Assembly (NCBI GenBank): GCA_907163375.1
Contig: CAJQUW010011528.1
Location: 1 to 64,000, forward strand
Source: Prostheceraeus crozeri
Lineage: Eukaryota > Platyhelminthes > Polycladida > Euryleptidae
DNA length: 64,000 bases
Reading direction: 5' to 3'
The notes below the pieces were generated by a model. The model was not told the origin of the DNA and made no database searches. It saw only the letters and a program-made list of their open reading frames with translations. The position numbers were made by a program, and so were the translations under genes. Numbering within the stretch: position 1 is the first letter of the stretch; every line of letters begins with the position of its first letter. Below, one piece after another: positions 1 through 13,800 of this stretch.

Positions 1-151
1 TAGTCTTGTGGTTTCTTCCTCTCTTCTGAAGTTCCTTCCACTTTATGTTTCATCCACTTTTGTTTCATCCCACATTTTGTTTTCTTCCAGTTTTTTTATA
101 AGACAATATTTTTTTAAATATATTTTGTTTTTTTGATTATTATTTAGATTG

Positions 152-540
152 ATATATTTTTTTTATTTTTTTATAAAAAAAGAGTCCGGCAGGTTATACT
201 TATTTCATTTTTTATATATTATATTTTTTTATTTTTATTTTTTATAAAGCCGTCCGGTAGGTTATCATATTTCATTTTTATATATTATATTTTTTATTAT
301 TTTTTGGTACTTTTTTAAATGGACTAAATTCATCAAATTTAAGTCTTAAAAAACCTAAAAAAGAATTAAATTTATGAATTTATGTCGTTTTTTTTAAAAG
401 TGAAAAAAATTTAAAATGAAATTTTGAAAATGGTGCTAAATTCACCAATTTAGGTCCTTAAAAACCTGAAAAAGTGACTTAAATTCATCAATCTTAGGAC
501 GTTGTGTTAAAAATGAAAAAAATTGAACCAAGTGGTGTCC
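152..540. repeat. Two adjacent AT-rich tandem duplications
   Basis: Two short tandem duplications lie side by side. The first repeats a segment of about 69 bases twice; the markers are TCCGGCAGGTTAT at 184 and TCCGGTAGGTTAT at 252. The second repeats about 113 bases twice; each copy holds a CTAAATTCA-type start (about 319 and 432) followed by an AAAACCT(A/G)AAAAAG segment. Copies within each pair have diverged. No coding sequence is visible. They are probably parts of one decayed repeat family, which I cannot name. Confidence 0.7.
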
Positions 541-3500
541 CTGGGAACGGTTTCATATATACATTACTATAAATTAGTGGCTAATTTCCTTATTGTTGGT
601 AACAAATACTTAAGTGTAAATAATCTAATGATATGATACCACCCTATATTCTATTCATTTGCATGTAGGACATCTTTTAACAACGAAATAACTCGGGATT
701 TTCACCAGAATTTATATTATGTCCATTGTCTATGGCATACAACCTCCGTGGATGTATCTTAGGTCATTGGTCCTTCCACATACTACATACTATAATGACT
801 TATTCTATCAAGAAACAAGATTTTCTACCTCCTTGTTTCCATCAGCCGTAACCCAGCATGTAAAATAGTCTTTTCAAATAATATGATTAGTCGTCTATCA
901 GTATTCCTTTCCCATTCTCTATTTCCCATAAACTCAATGCTATCGTTCATTATGGGTAATATGTAGACATGTAAACTTTTAAAAATAAGATGACAAGTCA
1001 ACTACAGAAAGTACAAATTAGGCCTAACATTTTACAATTTATTGGAAAATTTTACGTGTATGTGACACATAATGCAGTCAATGACTTACCAATAGCTTAT
1101 TAACAAAATTATGGATTTCGGTGAATTGAGCAGAATTGGACGGAAGAAGTTGCACACAAACAGTCACAATGAAATGGTAGAGAAAGTGAAGAGAAAATGA
1201 TCCAAGTCTGCATGCGAAAATTGACGTCATCTCAAAGTGGTGATGCATTGGAAAGTTCATTCCGTTGTTTGAGAGGGAATGCGATGGGAGAAGCGAGAGG
1301 CGAGCTTTGATATAAATTGGGTGGCTAGAGTAAGTTTCCCTTGTTCATCACTTCACCACGTTTCCGCCTGCACGATTCGGGCACTTGAAAAAAAGAGACG
1401 TTGTTTCTAACTGTCCGCAAATCGTATCGGGACCATCCAAGTTTCGCCGACCAGGCAGTAGACAAATGACCACAGGATTTCATCTCCCGACAACTTCCCA
1501 ACAGCTGTCTGTCGGGAAGATAATGGCCCAGCATCATATTATCAAAATTTTTCCACTGGGTAGTGTCACTGATATCTGCGTCTGAATTAGAAAGTCCGCG
1601 TCATGCATGTAGGTTTAATGTAAGAGTCTCCGAAGGAAACTATTCACTATTATACCTGAAATCTATTTCTAATTATAAATCATAGTTGTCAGCATTTCCT
1701 TGCAAATCGTACAAAAATTGATATTGTAAAATCTATGTCATTACACATCGCTTGAGGGAGTTTATCTCATGGCTAATAATGAATTTTAGCACAATGAGGC
1801 GTCCCTTAGAGGCCTATGACCAACTGTTATGGCCTACCCCTTGTACCCCGAAAGTATTCCGTTACAATAAAAAACTGATAATTACCTTAATTGAATTGTT
1901 CTTATTTCTCAGTAGGGAACCATACAAACGTATACAACACCAACTTTGCACGTCACTAAGGGAAGTTCAAAACAACAACCCACTTACATCAATCATTTGC
2001 AGAAAAACCCACTACTCCAACTTGGAGTGCATTTTCCTCCACATGCAAGCGTGTTCCCCATTTAAGACACTCACTGCCATTGTAGCCCATTTCTTTTCCA
2101 TTGTCAAAACCATACGCCACGTCGCATTGACCACAAATTGACCATTCAGATACCTTTTGGATTGTTCTTGTTGGGCATTCGAGTTACCAACATGTGGCTT
2201 GCATTTTGCAAAATAGAAGCCCGTTAAAGCAGTTTTTTAAAGTTTTTTTCGCCTGGCGACTAGGCGTTCCACAGTCACAGGCACTTGAATGATGTTCAGT
2301 CTTTCTGATTTTAGAAAGTTGACTCCGCATGATGTAGAGTCAATAATCGGACAGCCTTATGCAAAAAAATGGCCCTAACTACCACTTCAGGCCAAAATTG
2401 AATTATTATACAGGGGCAATAATCCTTATTTTGTTTGTCATACGATTAATCATCAACATTTAAAAACAGTTATCGTTGGAAATGCTAATTTTTAGGCATA
2501 AATGCATTTTGGCCTATCTAACATTGTCAGTTAGGCCATTACGCAGAAATAACTCAGGTTCACATGTAGGGTAACTTCGACTATTGTCAAAGCACTTAAA
2601 TTTGTTCGGCATCGTTGCAGGACAACACGTAGCGAACAATGAAACTCATATTAACAGTAGCTTTTTCTAAATAGATGCCAAGCACGGTGATACTCTTTAT
2701 TAGGACCCGCACCGTTGCCTGTGGGAAGACAGTGGTCGCATACTGTGCACACAAAATTGCGTTGGTGTGACCAGCACGCTCAGTAGCTGTCCGATAGAGA
2801 TGAGAGCCATTCGAACCACATCCCGGCCTTTCACAAAAATACTGCACTGAAGTGGACGTGCTGCTGTCCTGGTAGCATACTAAATATAGTCCGCCCCTTG
2901 TGTGGAGTTTACACTGTGTGTTACCAATAGACAGAGGATCAATGGATCATTCTGACATTGATCAGCCCTGTTGTTGTGACATTGACTTTCCTACATTCGA
3001 AGCGTGCGTAGTTAGGTATATCAAACCTCGATTGTTAAGTGTGGACCTCATTAGTTTATCGTAGGCTTAATGAAAAGTAGAGGGATGCCTCCTGGTACAG
3101 GCAGCCTGTAAAAAACGACGAATTGGTAAGTTTTTAACAATCGGCCCATTGATGTTTCTGTATTACCGATAGTACAAGGAACATATTTGTCAAATATCTA
3201 AGTTATGTAGGGTACGTTTAATTAACAACTCTTAGTATAATATAAAATTCATAATTAATTAATATATAAGATACGCAGAGTCAATCAAAACACTATCCAC
3301 TACCCAAACACCAAACAAAAACACCCACACCAAATCAAAAATCAGTCGCTACATGTTAGAATAATGTATCATAAATTAAGGTACTTATTTCACAATAGGC
3401 TATCCCAAATAAATTCAATTTAGAATTCATTGAATATTCATTATGTTTATGGCATTATTTTCATTATGACATTAATTTCTACATACACGTATTATTTTAG

Positions 3501-4260
3501 TTATGGCAACTTTATAAAGCCCATGTACATACCAAAATTGAATTTTTTTTTATTTGAGTTCTATATCCATTTTATGAATCATTTCAGATAAAATTACATA
3601 TGGTTATAATACTTTATCGAACACTGATCAATCTAGACATTTCTATGTAGACAGGTATAGCCTAAGAAGGAATCAAGAACGTGATAATCTTCAATATCAA
3701 AATGTTTACTGACATCCAAACAAATGTCTAATGTTTTAACCAAGCATATTGTACCTTTCCAGATATTAACTGTGAACCCCCGCTCAATGCCCCTATTAAC
3801 GCCCTAATGAAGTTTTCCGGACGTTATTTTACACGAGCAAGGTATGTAGAAAACTAGCGTTTTTCATTCGTGCGAAAAAAACGAATAAATAATTGAAATG
3901 ATATTTTTCTTTCAATAAAATTATGCATTTTTGAAAATTCAAATATAGATCGATATGCAAAAAGTCTTCTAAATTAAAGAAATATAGTCAAACTATTTAA
4001 TATAATCATTGCTATATTTTTGGCTTTAGCAAAACAAATGACAATACAATCGCTCCCGCTATAATATGTTTCGTTAACATGTTTCGAATTGATATTTAAT
4101 AGAACATTCGTGCAAACATTCCTATATTAAAAAACAAACCTTCAGGTTAAGTAACAATACTGGACCCAGATCAAGATAACACTGTGCATAGCCCATTGAT
4201 TTTTACAACCTTTTTTTAGTCAAATAGCTAAATAAAGATAATTAACTTTTTATAATATAC
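541..4260. other. Gene-poor AT-rich stretch, nothing recognised
   Basis: I see no exon, RNA gene or transposon end that I can support here. The longest open frame (1752-2141, plus) has low-complexity hydrophobic content and no recognisable domain. A minus-strand frame over 2596-2847, and an overlapping frame with a CxxC and an HxxxH pair, hint at a very decayed C2H2 zinc finger, but the spacing between the Cys and His pairs is too long for a confident call. Confidence 0.4.
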
Positions 4261-4262
4261 AT

Positions 4263-4376
4263 GTATTTTTGCGTCTCTGGTGGCCGGAGAGCTATGATCC
4301 AAATTATGATTTTATATTTTTAGATACATATATTTTGCGCCTGGTGGCCGGATGGCTATTGTCAAATTATGATTTT
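4263..4376. repeat. 64-bp tandem duplication
   Basis: GGTGGCCGG occurs at 4279-4287 and again at 4343-4351, each followed by a GCTAT segment, an AAATTATGATTTT run and similar AT-rich sequence. This is a two-copy tandem duplication with a 64-base period, just upstream of the coding-like patch that begins near 4490. Confidence 0.65.
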
Positions 4377-4489
4377 CATTTTAATTAGTATGCTGTTGTT
4401 CTTTTCTACAAAATTAAAATATACATGTAATATTGAGCAACTTTAGCATCCATTGTTACTAATTGTTTAGTTTTCCTTTCAGATACAAA

Positions 4490-5940
4490 TCATGGAGATG
4501 AGATGTTCCGTTGTCCATCATGGAATGAGATGCCTACAGTTTGGCAAAAGAAAAAAGGAAGTATGCGCAAAGGAAGACCTGACCTGTGGAAACGAAATCA
4601 AACCAAGCGGTCTAAGAGAAATGGGAGAACCCTTAGACAACCAACAAACCGGCTCGATCCATGGGAGGGCCCTTGTACATCGAATGGTTGCAAAACCCTC
4701 AATTCAAGAGCTTGCTGTTAATATCACAAGAAGAACAGCAGAATGACCATATTCGGACAATGGTTTTGGGTAAGCATGAAGACATTTCGAGAAAGGACCC
4801 AATATACATTCAAAAGCCTCACAAGTCCAGCAGAACCCAAAACGCACGTACATCAAGCAGTGATTCTCGCCAGATCTAAGGAGCTTTTCGTACAATTTGG
4901 AAGTGGACGAAAATTCTTATCATGTCTGCAAGAACCTGTTTTGTTCAACAGTTGGTCATTCCACAAAGAACTATTGTTGCATGGATGTCAGAGGAGGTTT
5001 AAAATGAAATCTCTCATATTCCACCCAAGAATCGACCAGTTTCGCTTGGGAGCGAACAGAGTCGCAAATAGGATCACTGAGGAAGTACCACCGCTAAAAC
5101 CTAGAGACATTCTTGCTATAGTATAACTACAATGCCATCGCATTATTAGCAGAGCAATATCATCAGGACCAGAAATATTCTTGAATCTGGGAAGACATTG
5201 GTCGGTCGATTATCAAAGAATACCAACGAGTGCCACCAGCTCTAAACCAACAAGCCATGGTTACAGTACGTTTCTCCAAGGAAGTTCCACTCCATGGGTT
5301 TCAAGTCTTTACCCCGAGAAAGGACCTAATGCAATGAATGCATCAAAATATAAAATTGGCACTCTATCATCAGCGGATCACTCCAAGGCATTTGACTTTA
5401 AAGGGATGCTGCCCAAGCCGAGAAGGCAAATGACAAAATGATGAAGCAAAAAACAATCCAAAAGTTTCAGTATGGACTATGGACTTGCAGGTCAGTCCTG
5501 TTATGTGTCCCAAAACACAAAGCAAGCTGGCATGTATTAATAAGACAAAATTACAGATGCATAACTTCACATGATACTGTTTAGAAACCAAAGAGGGACA
5601 TTGCTAACCTTGGACCGAGGGTTGATGGCGATTCTATCCTCTGAAGTGTTTGGCCTACCTTCAGGTATCAACACTTCAAGGATTATCTCAACTCGTCATG
5701 GACAGTGTTGAGAAAAACTAATTATTTGGTCCGACGGTTGTGCTTATCTACAACCGCACCGCAAACCTGTCAGCAATGCCTACCTACACTTGGGCTAAAG
5801 AAAAAAACCGTAACAATAATACTAGCAAGTCTCTCATCACGGGCTCTAGTCCAAATGGAGGCCGATTCTATGCACAGCACAATTGAAGCTGAATTAGGTG
5901 CGAAATCTATTCACCAAGTGACTACAAGATGGCGATGAAA
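4490..5940 (+). other. Patchwork of broken open frames, possible decayed element
   Basis: Several plus-strand frames stay open for 70-127 codons but switch frame repeatedly (4492-4746, 4743-5126, 5181-5441, 5705-5938). Base composition is more balanced than the AT-rich flanks, as expected for old coding DNA. I do not recognise any domain, catalytic motif or splice pattern, and no terminal repeats were found. It could be a dead transposon, a pseudogene, or chance. I assign no function. Confidence 0.25.
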
Positions 5941-8900
5941 TTGGCCCCCGGAAACCCTGAACACATACGTTTGTTTCATGATTTGAACCATTCCTATTTT
6001 AAAAACGGGGGTTTCAAAACCTATAGGGGGGGGGGTGAAGTCAATAAGACCCGGAAAGATATATCGGAGACGTAAAAAGTTAATGAACTATCAGAATTGA
6101 AGGTACCAATGACAGGGAAAAATGTATCATTCCAACATTAAAAGGAGAAGAGGAAGTGGTCCACCTTTTTACCACAAAAGATAATAAATCGAATCGTACA
6201 TCGGACCCTTCTCTTTGCACACCAAATGTTCCCGACGCATCTGAAAATATGCGGAGCGGAAGTATCACTGATCTTCAGGTACTCAAATCAGTGTATCCCA
6301 AGTGAGAAAAATCATGCATTTAATGATAGCTCTCTTCTCACATACTTGCTAACTTTTTGCAATTCTTTTTGAATAGTTTTCTTGGTTTACAATCTTAACT
6401 AAACACAAGTAACAGATGTCAAAATTAATCGTTTTCCATTAAGCCTCCTTTTAGATTATTCTCGATTACATGGTGACAATGGAGTAAGATGTTTTTCATA
6501 TTTACTTCCTGATGTGATTGAACTGAAAGTAACAGCCCATGTATACCAAATCTTTCATTATAATATTAAATTTTCCGCATGGCAAATTAGAGCCTACAAT
6601 TAGGATTATCCCTTTTCACGTCAATACTTAAAGGCCTAAGGTATGTAATTATCATATAATCAACACAAAATACTTATCTAATTTTGTAAGATAATATGAA
6701 AATATAAATGCAAACCAAAATCATCGATCTGTATTTCAAATTTTCGGTGCAAAAATGGCCTATCTACAGAAAAAATTAGAATGGCACTAAATTGGCCTAT
6801 CTTGCAAAAACAACCTATTGTCGAAATCCAGTATAGGCGAAAATGGAAGTGATCTCCCTGTTAGGTATAACTAATCTTGAATATAGACCACATCGAAAAA
6901 ATAACTATATTGTTTTACCTGGAAAATAAAAAATAGGAAAAGTTTATTTCAATTTTCTCGAAAGTGGAAAAATTGCAGATATGGCCATTTTTGCATAAGG
7001 ACTGTCGATATGATTTGTGGAAAAATTGGTTTTCCTAAATCTATTTGACACGGCTCAATGGCAACGTCTTTATATTTTTCTATGGGAGCTGAGAGAGAAG
7101 TGACAGGGAAACTTGCCTCTGGAATGCTGGCGGACGTTATCGAGATAAATCTTGCTTTGTACTTATTATCAAAACTTTGATGAGTCAATGTCAGAGATAA
7201 CTGGGCTGATTTTTGATCAATTATTATGTGATCGCCATTTTCCTTTATTTTTCTTGCCTAACAAGCATCGGAAATGAGAAATGCATCTGTGGAAACCAGC
7301 CTCAAAGCAAAGTGGGTAAAGATCCGGATTTATGAAAACCAGATATTGCGTTTTTACTCTGACATGTATTTATCCATGCGCTAGTGAAAAGAGTGAACAA
7401 AAGGCTTTGGTTTTATTAATTGACCACGAGTGCCTGGGGGGGGAGATTCGTCATCTAAGTCATGAATAAGTTTGCATCGTTATACACCTTCCAAGACCGT
7501 TTAAAAGGAATAAGAACAGCTCCAACTCTAATGGCTGGAGATGATTCTGATGTGTTTGTGCGTATGGGAAGACCATCCTAACTCAGTTTGTAAGTTTTTT
7601 GATGCTCAGAAAACAAAACAAGATAGAAGAGAAAACAATGACTACTATGACCATCCTAAATTTAAAACTATTTTATACGGCCATGCCTAGAATTTAGCAA
7701 AATTAAGCCAAAAAGTGACTGAACCACGCTGAAAAGTAAGTCTTTGTCAATCCAACCACTTTTCGACTACATTGCACCATCGAACCCTGAGGAAGTTTCA
7801 CCTAATTCTTCCTGTTTTTGGAACAACGCTTTCCCTTCCTTTAGCATATTTCATCATCGGTGGGTAAAAAATACCCTACTCGCATTGCACGCATGCGACT
7901 ACTGTTGTGTTCGCACCTCTCTCTACAGACGTGACTGCCTGGACAACACCTTTAGATCCTTTTCTTTGCAAGAACCTCTACCATCCATCGGGAACATTTT
8001 GGCAGTCCTCGCCATCCACATTATAAATTTAATTTTTCGGGGTAATTGTTTAGCGATCCCAGATTCCATCGAAATTTGAGAGACTTTCAAGTCTCATCTC
8101 AAACAAAAATGCGCACATGGGACGACCGCTGAACGTTCTATACAATACCCACACAGCCCCATATTTCTTGATAAATTATTCTACCTCTGACTGCCATACA
8201 CAATTTCCAGGGGTGCCATCAGTTCGAGAAAGTGAACATCTCACCAATCCCTAACCCGCATCTCGATATTACTTTGCTGACATGTTTGAGAATGGCATGA
8301 ACACTCTATGTTATACTACTCAATACAAAAATTGTACGCTTAACTGACGTGCCGTGTCTAACATTTAGTGGAAAACCCTCTTAGCGTGTCTGTCCGTGAA
8401 TTAGGTCCCCGCAAAGTTCTTTTTTCCTGATCCTTTACTCAAAACTTCTACTGTTTGCTTTCCGCATTTAGGCTTAGTACCATCAAAAATTCCCTTTTAC
8501 ACCAAATTCTGCGAAGAGTGGTTCTTTGGAACTTTGTGACCATTTCGTCGATGCTCTTCCAAATGACATTTTCCCCATAAGGCTGGGCGCAAACAATACT
8601 TGATTAGTGCTTTCAATGGATTATATAAAAATGAAAAAAATTTATAATAGATTACCGATTGCTAATGTCTTATCGCTTCACTTTTGACTCAGTGTATTCC
8701 AAAATTCAGCTTCTCAGAGAGTGGGAAGACCAAGCAGCCAATAGAGATCGCGGTTCTTCCCAAAGTTGTTGTTCATCACTCATCTATAACTAAGCGCAAC
8801 ATGAAATCACATACTTCTTAAGGATTTAAATCACGATGAAGAATAAGTAGTTACATCACTAATCTAGACCTATGTTAAAAAATATGCAATGTAGAACTTA

Positions 8901-8958
8901 CAATATATATTCGTAATACAGTTAGGTATACGGTTGAGTCAGGATAGTATTACGATAT
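5941..8958. other. No gene seen; simple AT-rich DNA
   Basis: The stretch holds a run of ten G near 6026-6035 and otherwise ordinary AT-rich sequence. A 111-codon plus-strand frame at 7744-8079 has no recognisable motif and no clear splice context. Nothing else can be supported. Confidence 0.4.
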
Positions 8959-9169
8959 AAACCCCCATCCCAACTTCAATTCCAAAATGTGAAATTGCTG
9001 GACTCAGCCCCCCCCCCTCTGGAAGGAAGTGGCCCAAGGATGTGTTGGAGGAATGGGTCCCGTGAGGGGAAACTGGTTCCCTCCCCCCTCTGGGCAGGGA
9101 AGGAAGGAGGACTCAGCAAGGGGTGGAATCTCGGAAGGACTAGAGGGTGAGAAAAGGCGGGTGATGGTG

Positions 9170-11150
9170 GGTTGTTGGGATGAGAAAGTCCATGTTTCGG
9201 GCAGAAGAAGGCCTCGGAATGGAAAACTTGACGTGAAGATTACGTGAAATTTTCGGGTTAGGAAGGATGTTTTCCGCAGCGACATCGGACAAAGAAAAAG
9301 TTTTGAAGAACCTCCCCCCACCCCTCCTGCCAAACTTCCAACTTTGGTAGTGACAGATCGCAGAAAGTCGTGCAATAGCTCATTTAAAAGCTAAAAGTGG
9401 GAAAAATGCAGTGGAAAGCTCAGTTTGGACTAATTTTTTATTTTTTTTCCTTTCGCACACACCCCACCCCTCCACCTAGGGTTAGGGAGGAAACAATGGG
9501 CCAGGACACCGTCAGAGTTGGAACCAAGGCATGTGTTGCACGGTTTTGGATGAGAAAACGTCGTTTTTTTCGGACAGAAGAAGGCCTCGGATGGAAAACG
9601 GAGTGCAAATTTCCGGGGACGCTATGTGAAATTTTGGGGTTAGGACGGGATGTTTCCAGCGGCATCGGAGAGAAAAAGTTTGAAGACGCACCCCCCCCCC
9701 CCCTCCTGCCAAACTTCCAAACTTTGGTTGTGTAGACATCGTAGAAAGTCGTGGCCAAATAGCTCAATTGAAAAGCTGAGAATGAGAAAACATGCAGTGG
9801 AAAGCTCGTGTTGGCCCACTTTCTGGGTTTAGGGGAGGAAAATGGCAGGAAACCGTCAGAGATGAGAAAGGCAGGTGTTGCAAGGTTTTGGGATGAGAAA
9901 GTCCATGTTTCGACAGGAAACGCGCCGACGTCGGAATGGATAAACGGAGTGCAGAATTGGCACTCTACGTGAAATTTATGGGTTAGGAAGATGTTTCCAG
10001 CGGCATCCGTCGAGCCAAAAAGTTTATGGAGGACGGTTCCCCCCCCCCCCTCCTGCCAAAAACTTCCTACTTTTGGTGTGAGAGATCGTTAGAAAGTCGT
10101 GCAATAGCTTCCATTTGAAAGCTAAACGTGAGAAAAATGCAGTGGCACAGCTCAGTTTGGCCCCACTTTTCCTGGGTTTCGGGAGGAAAATGGCAGGCAC
10201 CACACGTCCAGAGTTGGACAACGGGAGGTGTTGCAGGTTTTGGGATGATGAAAGTCGTATTTTTCGGGCTAGTCAGGAGGCCTCGATTGGGAAAACGGAG
10301 TTGCACATTTCCGGACTCTATGTAGAAATTTTGGTTAAGGAAGGATGTTTCCAGCGGCATACGTAGAGAAAAAGTTTTGAGCGGACTTCCCCCCCCCCCG
10401 CCCATCCTGCCAAACGTCCAACTTTGGTGTGAGAGATCGTAGAAAGGTCGTGCAAATATGCTCATTTGAAAGCTAAAAGTGAGAAAAATGCAGTGGAAAG
10501 CTCAGTTTGGCCCACTTTTCCTGGGTTTAGGGAGAAAATGGCAGGAAACCGTCAGAGTTGGAAAAGGCAGTTGTGGAAGGCGTATTTGAGGATGAGAAAA
10601 GTCGTTTTTCGGACAGAAGGAGGCCTCGGAGGGAGAAAACGGCAGTGCACACTTCGGACTCTATGTGAAATTTTGGGGTTAGGACTGGATGTTTCCCAGC
10701 GACAATCCGGAAAGAAAAAGTTTATTGAAGACCTCCCCCCCCCCCCCCACTCCTGCCAAACTACCAACTTCGGTGTGAATAGATCGTAGAAAGTCGTGCA
10801 ATAGCTCATTGGAAAGCTAATAAAGTACAGAAAAATGCAGTGGTCAGCTCCATTAGGGGCCCACTTTTCCTGGTTCAGGGATTACCAATGGCAGGAATAA
10901 CCGTCAGAGTTTGAAAAGGTCAGGGTTTTGGGAGGTTTTGGAGAATGAGAAAAGTCGTTTTTCGGACAGAAGGAGGCCTCCGATGGGAAAACGGAGTGCA
11001 AATTCGGACTCTATGTGAAATTTTGGGTTAGGAAGGATGTTTCCAGCCCAATCGGAGAGAAAAAGTTTTGAAGACGCCCCCCCCCTCCTGCCAAACTTCC
11101 AACTTTGGTTGTAGACATCGTAGAAAGTCGTGCCATAGAGCTCATTGAAA
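9170..11150 (+). repeat. Outer tandem array, left arm (about five 345-bp monomers)
   Basis: The marker AAAAATGCAGTGGAAAGCTC or a close variant recurs at about 9400, 9790, 10135, 10487 and 10833, giving a period near 345 bases. Each monomer also carries GGAGGCCTCGGA, a GATGTTTCCAGC segment, a run of 7-16 C followed by TCCTGCCAAAC, and a CGTAGAAAGTCGTG segment. The C run differs in length in every monomer. Monomers contain many one-base insertions relative to the right-arm copies. Confidence 0.85.
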
Positions 11151-13079
11151 GCTGGGGAAGCAGTGAGACTAAATTCAGAGTGAAATACATGGCTTTTCGT
11201 ATCTGCCTTCGGTGTTTACGAGGTGAAATGGTTTATTGAAAATTTTGGGACCTTGGCGAAAAAACGACAGAGTTAGGAATGTACAGTATGCGAAAATTCG
11301 GCTCTCCTAGCGGTGAAGCAAACCTCGGACGGGAAAACAGAGACCGGAATTTGTCTTCAGCGTCAAATTCTGCTTCGGCATGCCTATATTTGAAAGCCAC
11401 ATCGGAGAGAAAAAATTGTTCATACATGTTTTTCCGAAAAACGTCGTTAGAATTTATTGCGATGGCTGTGGGCTGTAGGTAGCCAAACCGAAGCATCGGA
11501 TGGAAAATGGAGGGCAGATTCGGATTGTAAGCGTCAAATTGATTACGTGGTGACATGGCGAGAATTTCCAGCTCCATCGAGCACTAGAACCGAGAGATAG
11601 ACGGTTTTTATGTAGTCTGGATGATGGGGTATTACGTCATCAGCTGATTCGCCACTAACACTATATCAAATGAAAACTCTGCTGTGGAAATCAGTTCTCT
11701 CACCGACTGGGTTGGGGAGGTGAAACGTCTGGAGCTCTGATGATAGCATTGGAAATCTGAAAACCGGGTTTCTGTAAGAAACCGACTTGGTAAAATTTCA
11801 TTGCTGAAAGTCCAGGCTAAGGCGTCAGACTTAGAGGTTCGCCAGGAGATGGATTTCGTCTCCAGGCCATCAAATGACTCCCAAAACTTTAAAGGCTCGT
11901 AACCCTTGTTGCTTCTACAAGTCCGTTTGACTTGATTCAAAAAAGTTCGGTTGCTCAGTGACCTGCCGTAAGTGATAGACTATTACTTAAAACAAGTAAT
12001 TTTCATAAGTAGTGCTAAAAAGTTGAAAAAGTTTAAATTTCACTTAGTTTTAGAGGTTTTCTGGGGTGTTCGACCCTGCGGAAGTCAATGAAAGATTTTT
12101 AGTGATGTCTGAGCCAGGCTTCTCATGCGGCCCTTTTCACTGAAAGCGAGCAAGACACGGAGAGTTTTTGCTGTAATATTCCACGGACAGGGTGTTCCTT
12201 CGGGACGGCGGACGGATGCACGTAGTGATAAGTGTGGCAAGGGAGTGTGTCATGTTTAGACCGAAACCGCTGGGACAACTCATGTCTCATGTTGGGCATT
12301 TGACACCCAGTTTCTCAACGTAGCACCTTTGAACGCCAATTGGTTGAGTCTTAGACTATCTTGTCATGGGTGGCCTCTATTCAATCTACCATTGCAAAAA
12401 TCGCTGGTGAATCAAGCTCTCTTACGATCGTGCTATCTAAGCTGTTCAAAGTTTGCCAACCTCTTCCCAACTCCATCCGCGTTTCATGTCGGCGATCATG
12501 TATGGGACGGTGCAAGGTCACGGAGTTTTCGGTGTGATACTCCTGTGTGTGGGCGTTCGTTACGAGACAGCGGTGAAGTCCGCGCGCATGATGGTACTGC
12601 ACGGGAGTGGGCAAGGGTAATGCCGTTGTGAAACCTCTCTTGTGGTCAGGTGATTTGCAGTGGTTGCCTTTCGTCCTCATCGTTGTACATGCCTGACCGC
12701 CGGGCGGACCCAGGGTACGTTAATCTGCCACAGGTTGACCTCATAACAAATCTCCATTGCACTTGTCTCCGACAGTGGCAACCATGGGAGCATGTAACCA
12801 TGCAGTTCTTGCAAGTCTCTATCACGTGACGACACTGATGAAGGGGAAATATGGAACCATGATGGGCCCTCACTGGGACCATTCTAAAACCTCCACGCTC
12901 TCCAACAATCCCTCACAAACCGACTTCACACACAGATCTTCGCTCGGCGGCGATGACCCAAGCGCGGGTCAGTGGTCGTCAGAAAGTGATCCTGGTTTGC
13001 AAATTTTAGTGTAGTTCAAATAATTTTGACTGTGACACCCAGTTTGAGAAAATAGTTTGTTATTCATCGAAGGTTTACT

Positions 13080-13800
13080 TCATAAGGTTAGTCAGAACCC
13101 TTCATCTGTGTGTAACAAAAGTTGTATCACTGTATCACAAGGGGTGATTGTATAGTTAGAAAGTTTGATCATCGACGTTGTTTTCATAAGTCTAGTCAGC
13201 CTTACTCTTGTTGTATCACAATAATTTTTTGCAACTCTGTTGATGTTATACTTCGAAGGTTTGATCCATTTTACGTTGTATTGTCACGGGTTAGTCAGAA
13301 ACTGCATCGGTGTTGTACAAAAGTTGTTTACTGCGCAGTACAGGTTGATGTATAGTTAGAAAGTTTGATCAGGATGTTGTTTATGAATACCAAATGTATG
13401 AAAATGTAAGGCTAGTGTCGTCAAATATGTTTACTGCGGACCACACGTTGAGATGTAAATGTATGGATCTTTGGAAGAGTATTTCGTGACTTGGTTGTGG
13501 TAAAAAGTTTTACTGGCTACCCACAGGTTGTTTTTTTTTTATGTATAGTTGGAAAGTTTAGATCATGACGTTTATTCGGTAGTGTCGTCAGAAAGAGTAT
13601 AATGGTTTGCAAAAAGCAAAGTTTAGTATAGTCAAAGTATTGAGTACTTGTAACAGGTTGATGTATAGTTAGAAAAGTTTGATCATGATGTTTTATGAAA
13701 CACACATGTCCTGAAATGCAAGTGTTAGGTGAAGTTCAATATAAATATTACTCGCGACGCACGTTTGTGACAATAAAGTTTGATCACTTGACGTTGTATG
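13080..13800 (+). repeat. Inner minisatellite, left arm
   Basis: A degenerate tandem array with a period near 96 bases. The recurring parts are AAGTTTGATCA, then a GACGTTG-like segment, then GTCAGAA and GTTGTACAAAAGTT. The same units occur inverted at 23400-24345. Copy boundaries are blurred by frequent single-base differences. Confidence 0.7.

Noticed and set aside
2596-2847. Possible C2H2 zinc finger on the minus strand
   Set aside because: A CxxC and an HxxxH pair exist in one frame but with too many residues between them and stops nearby; not supportable.
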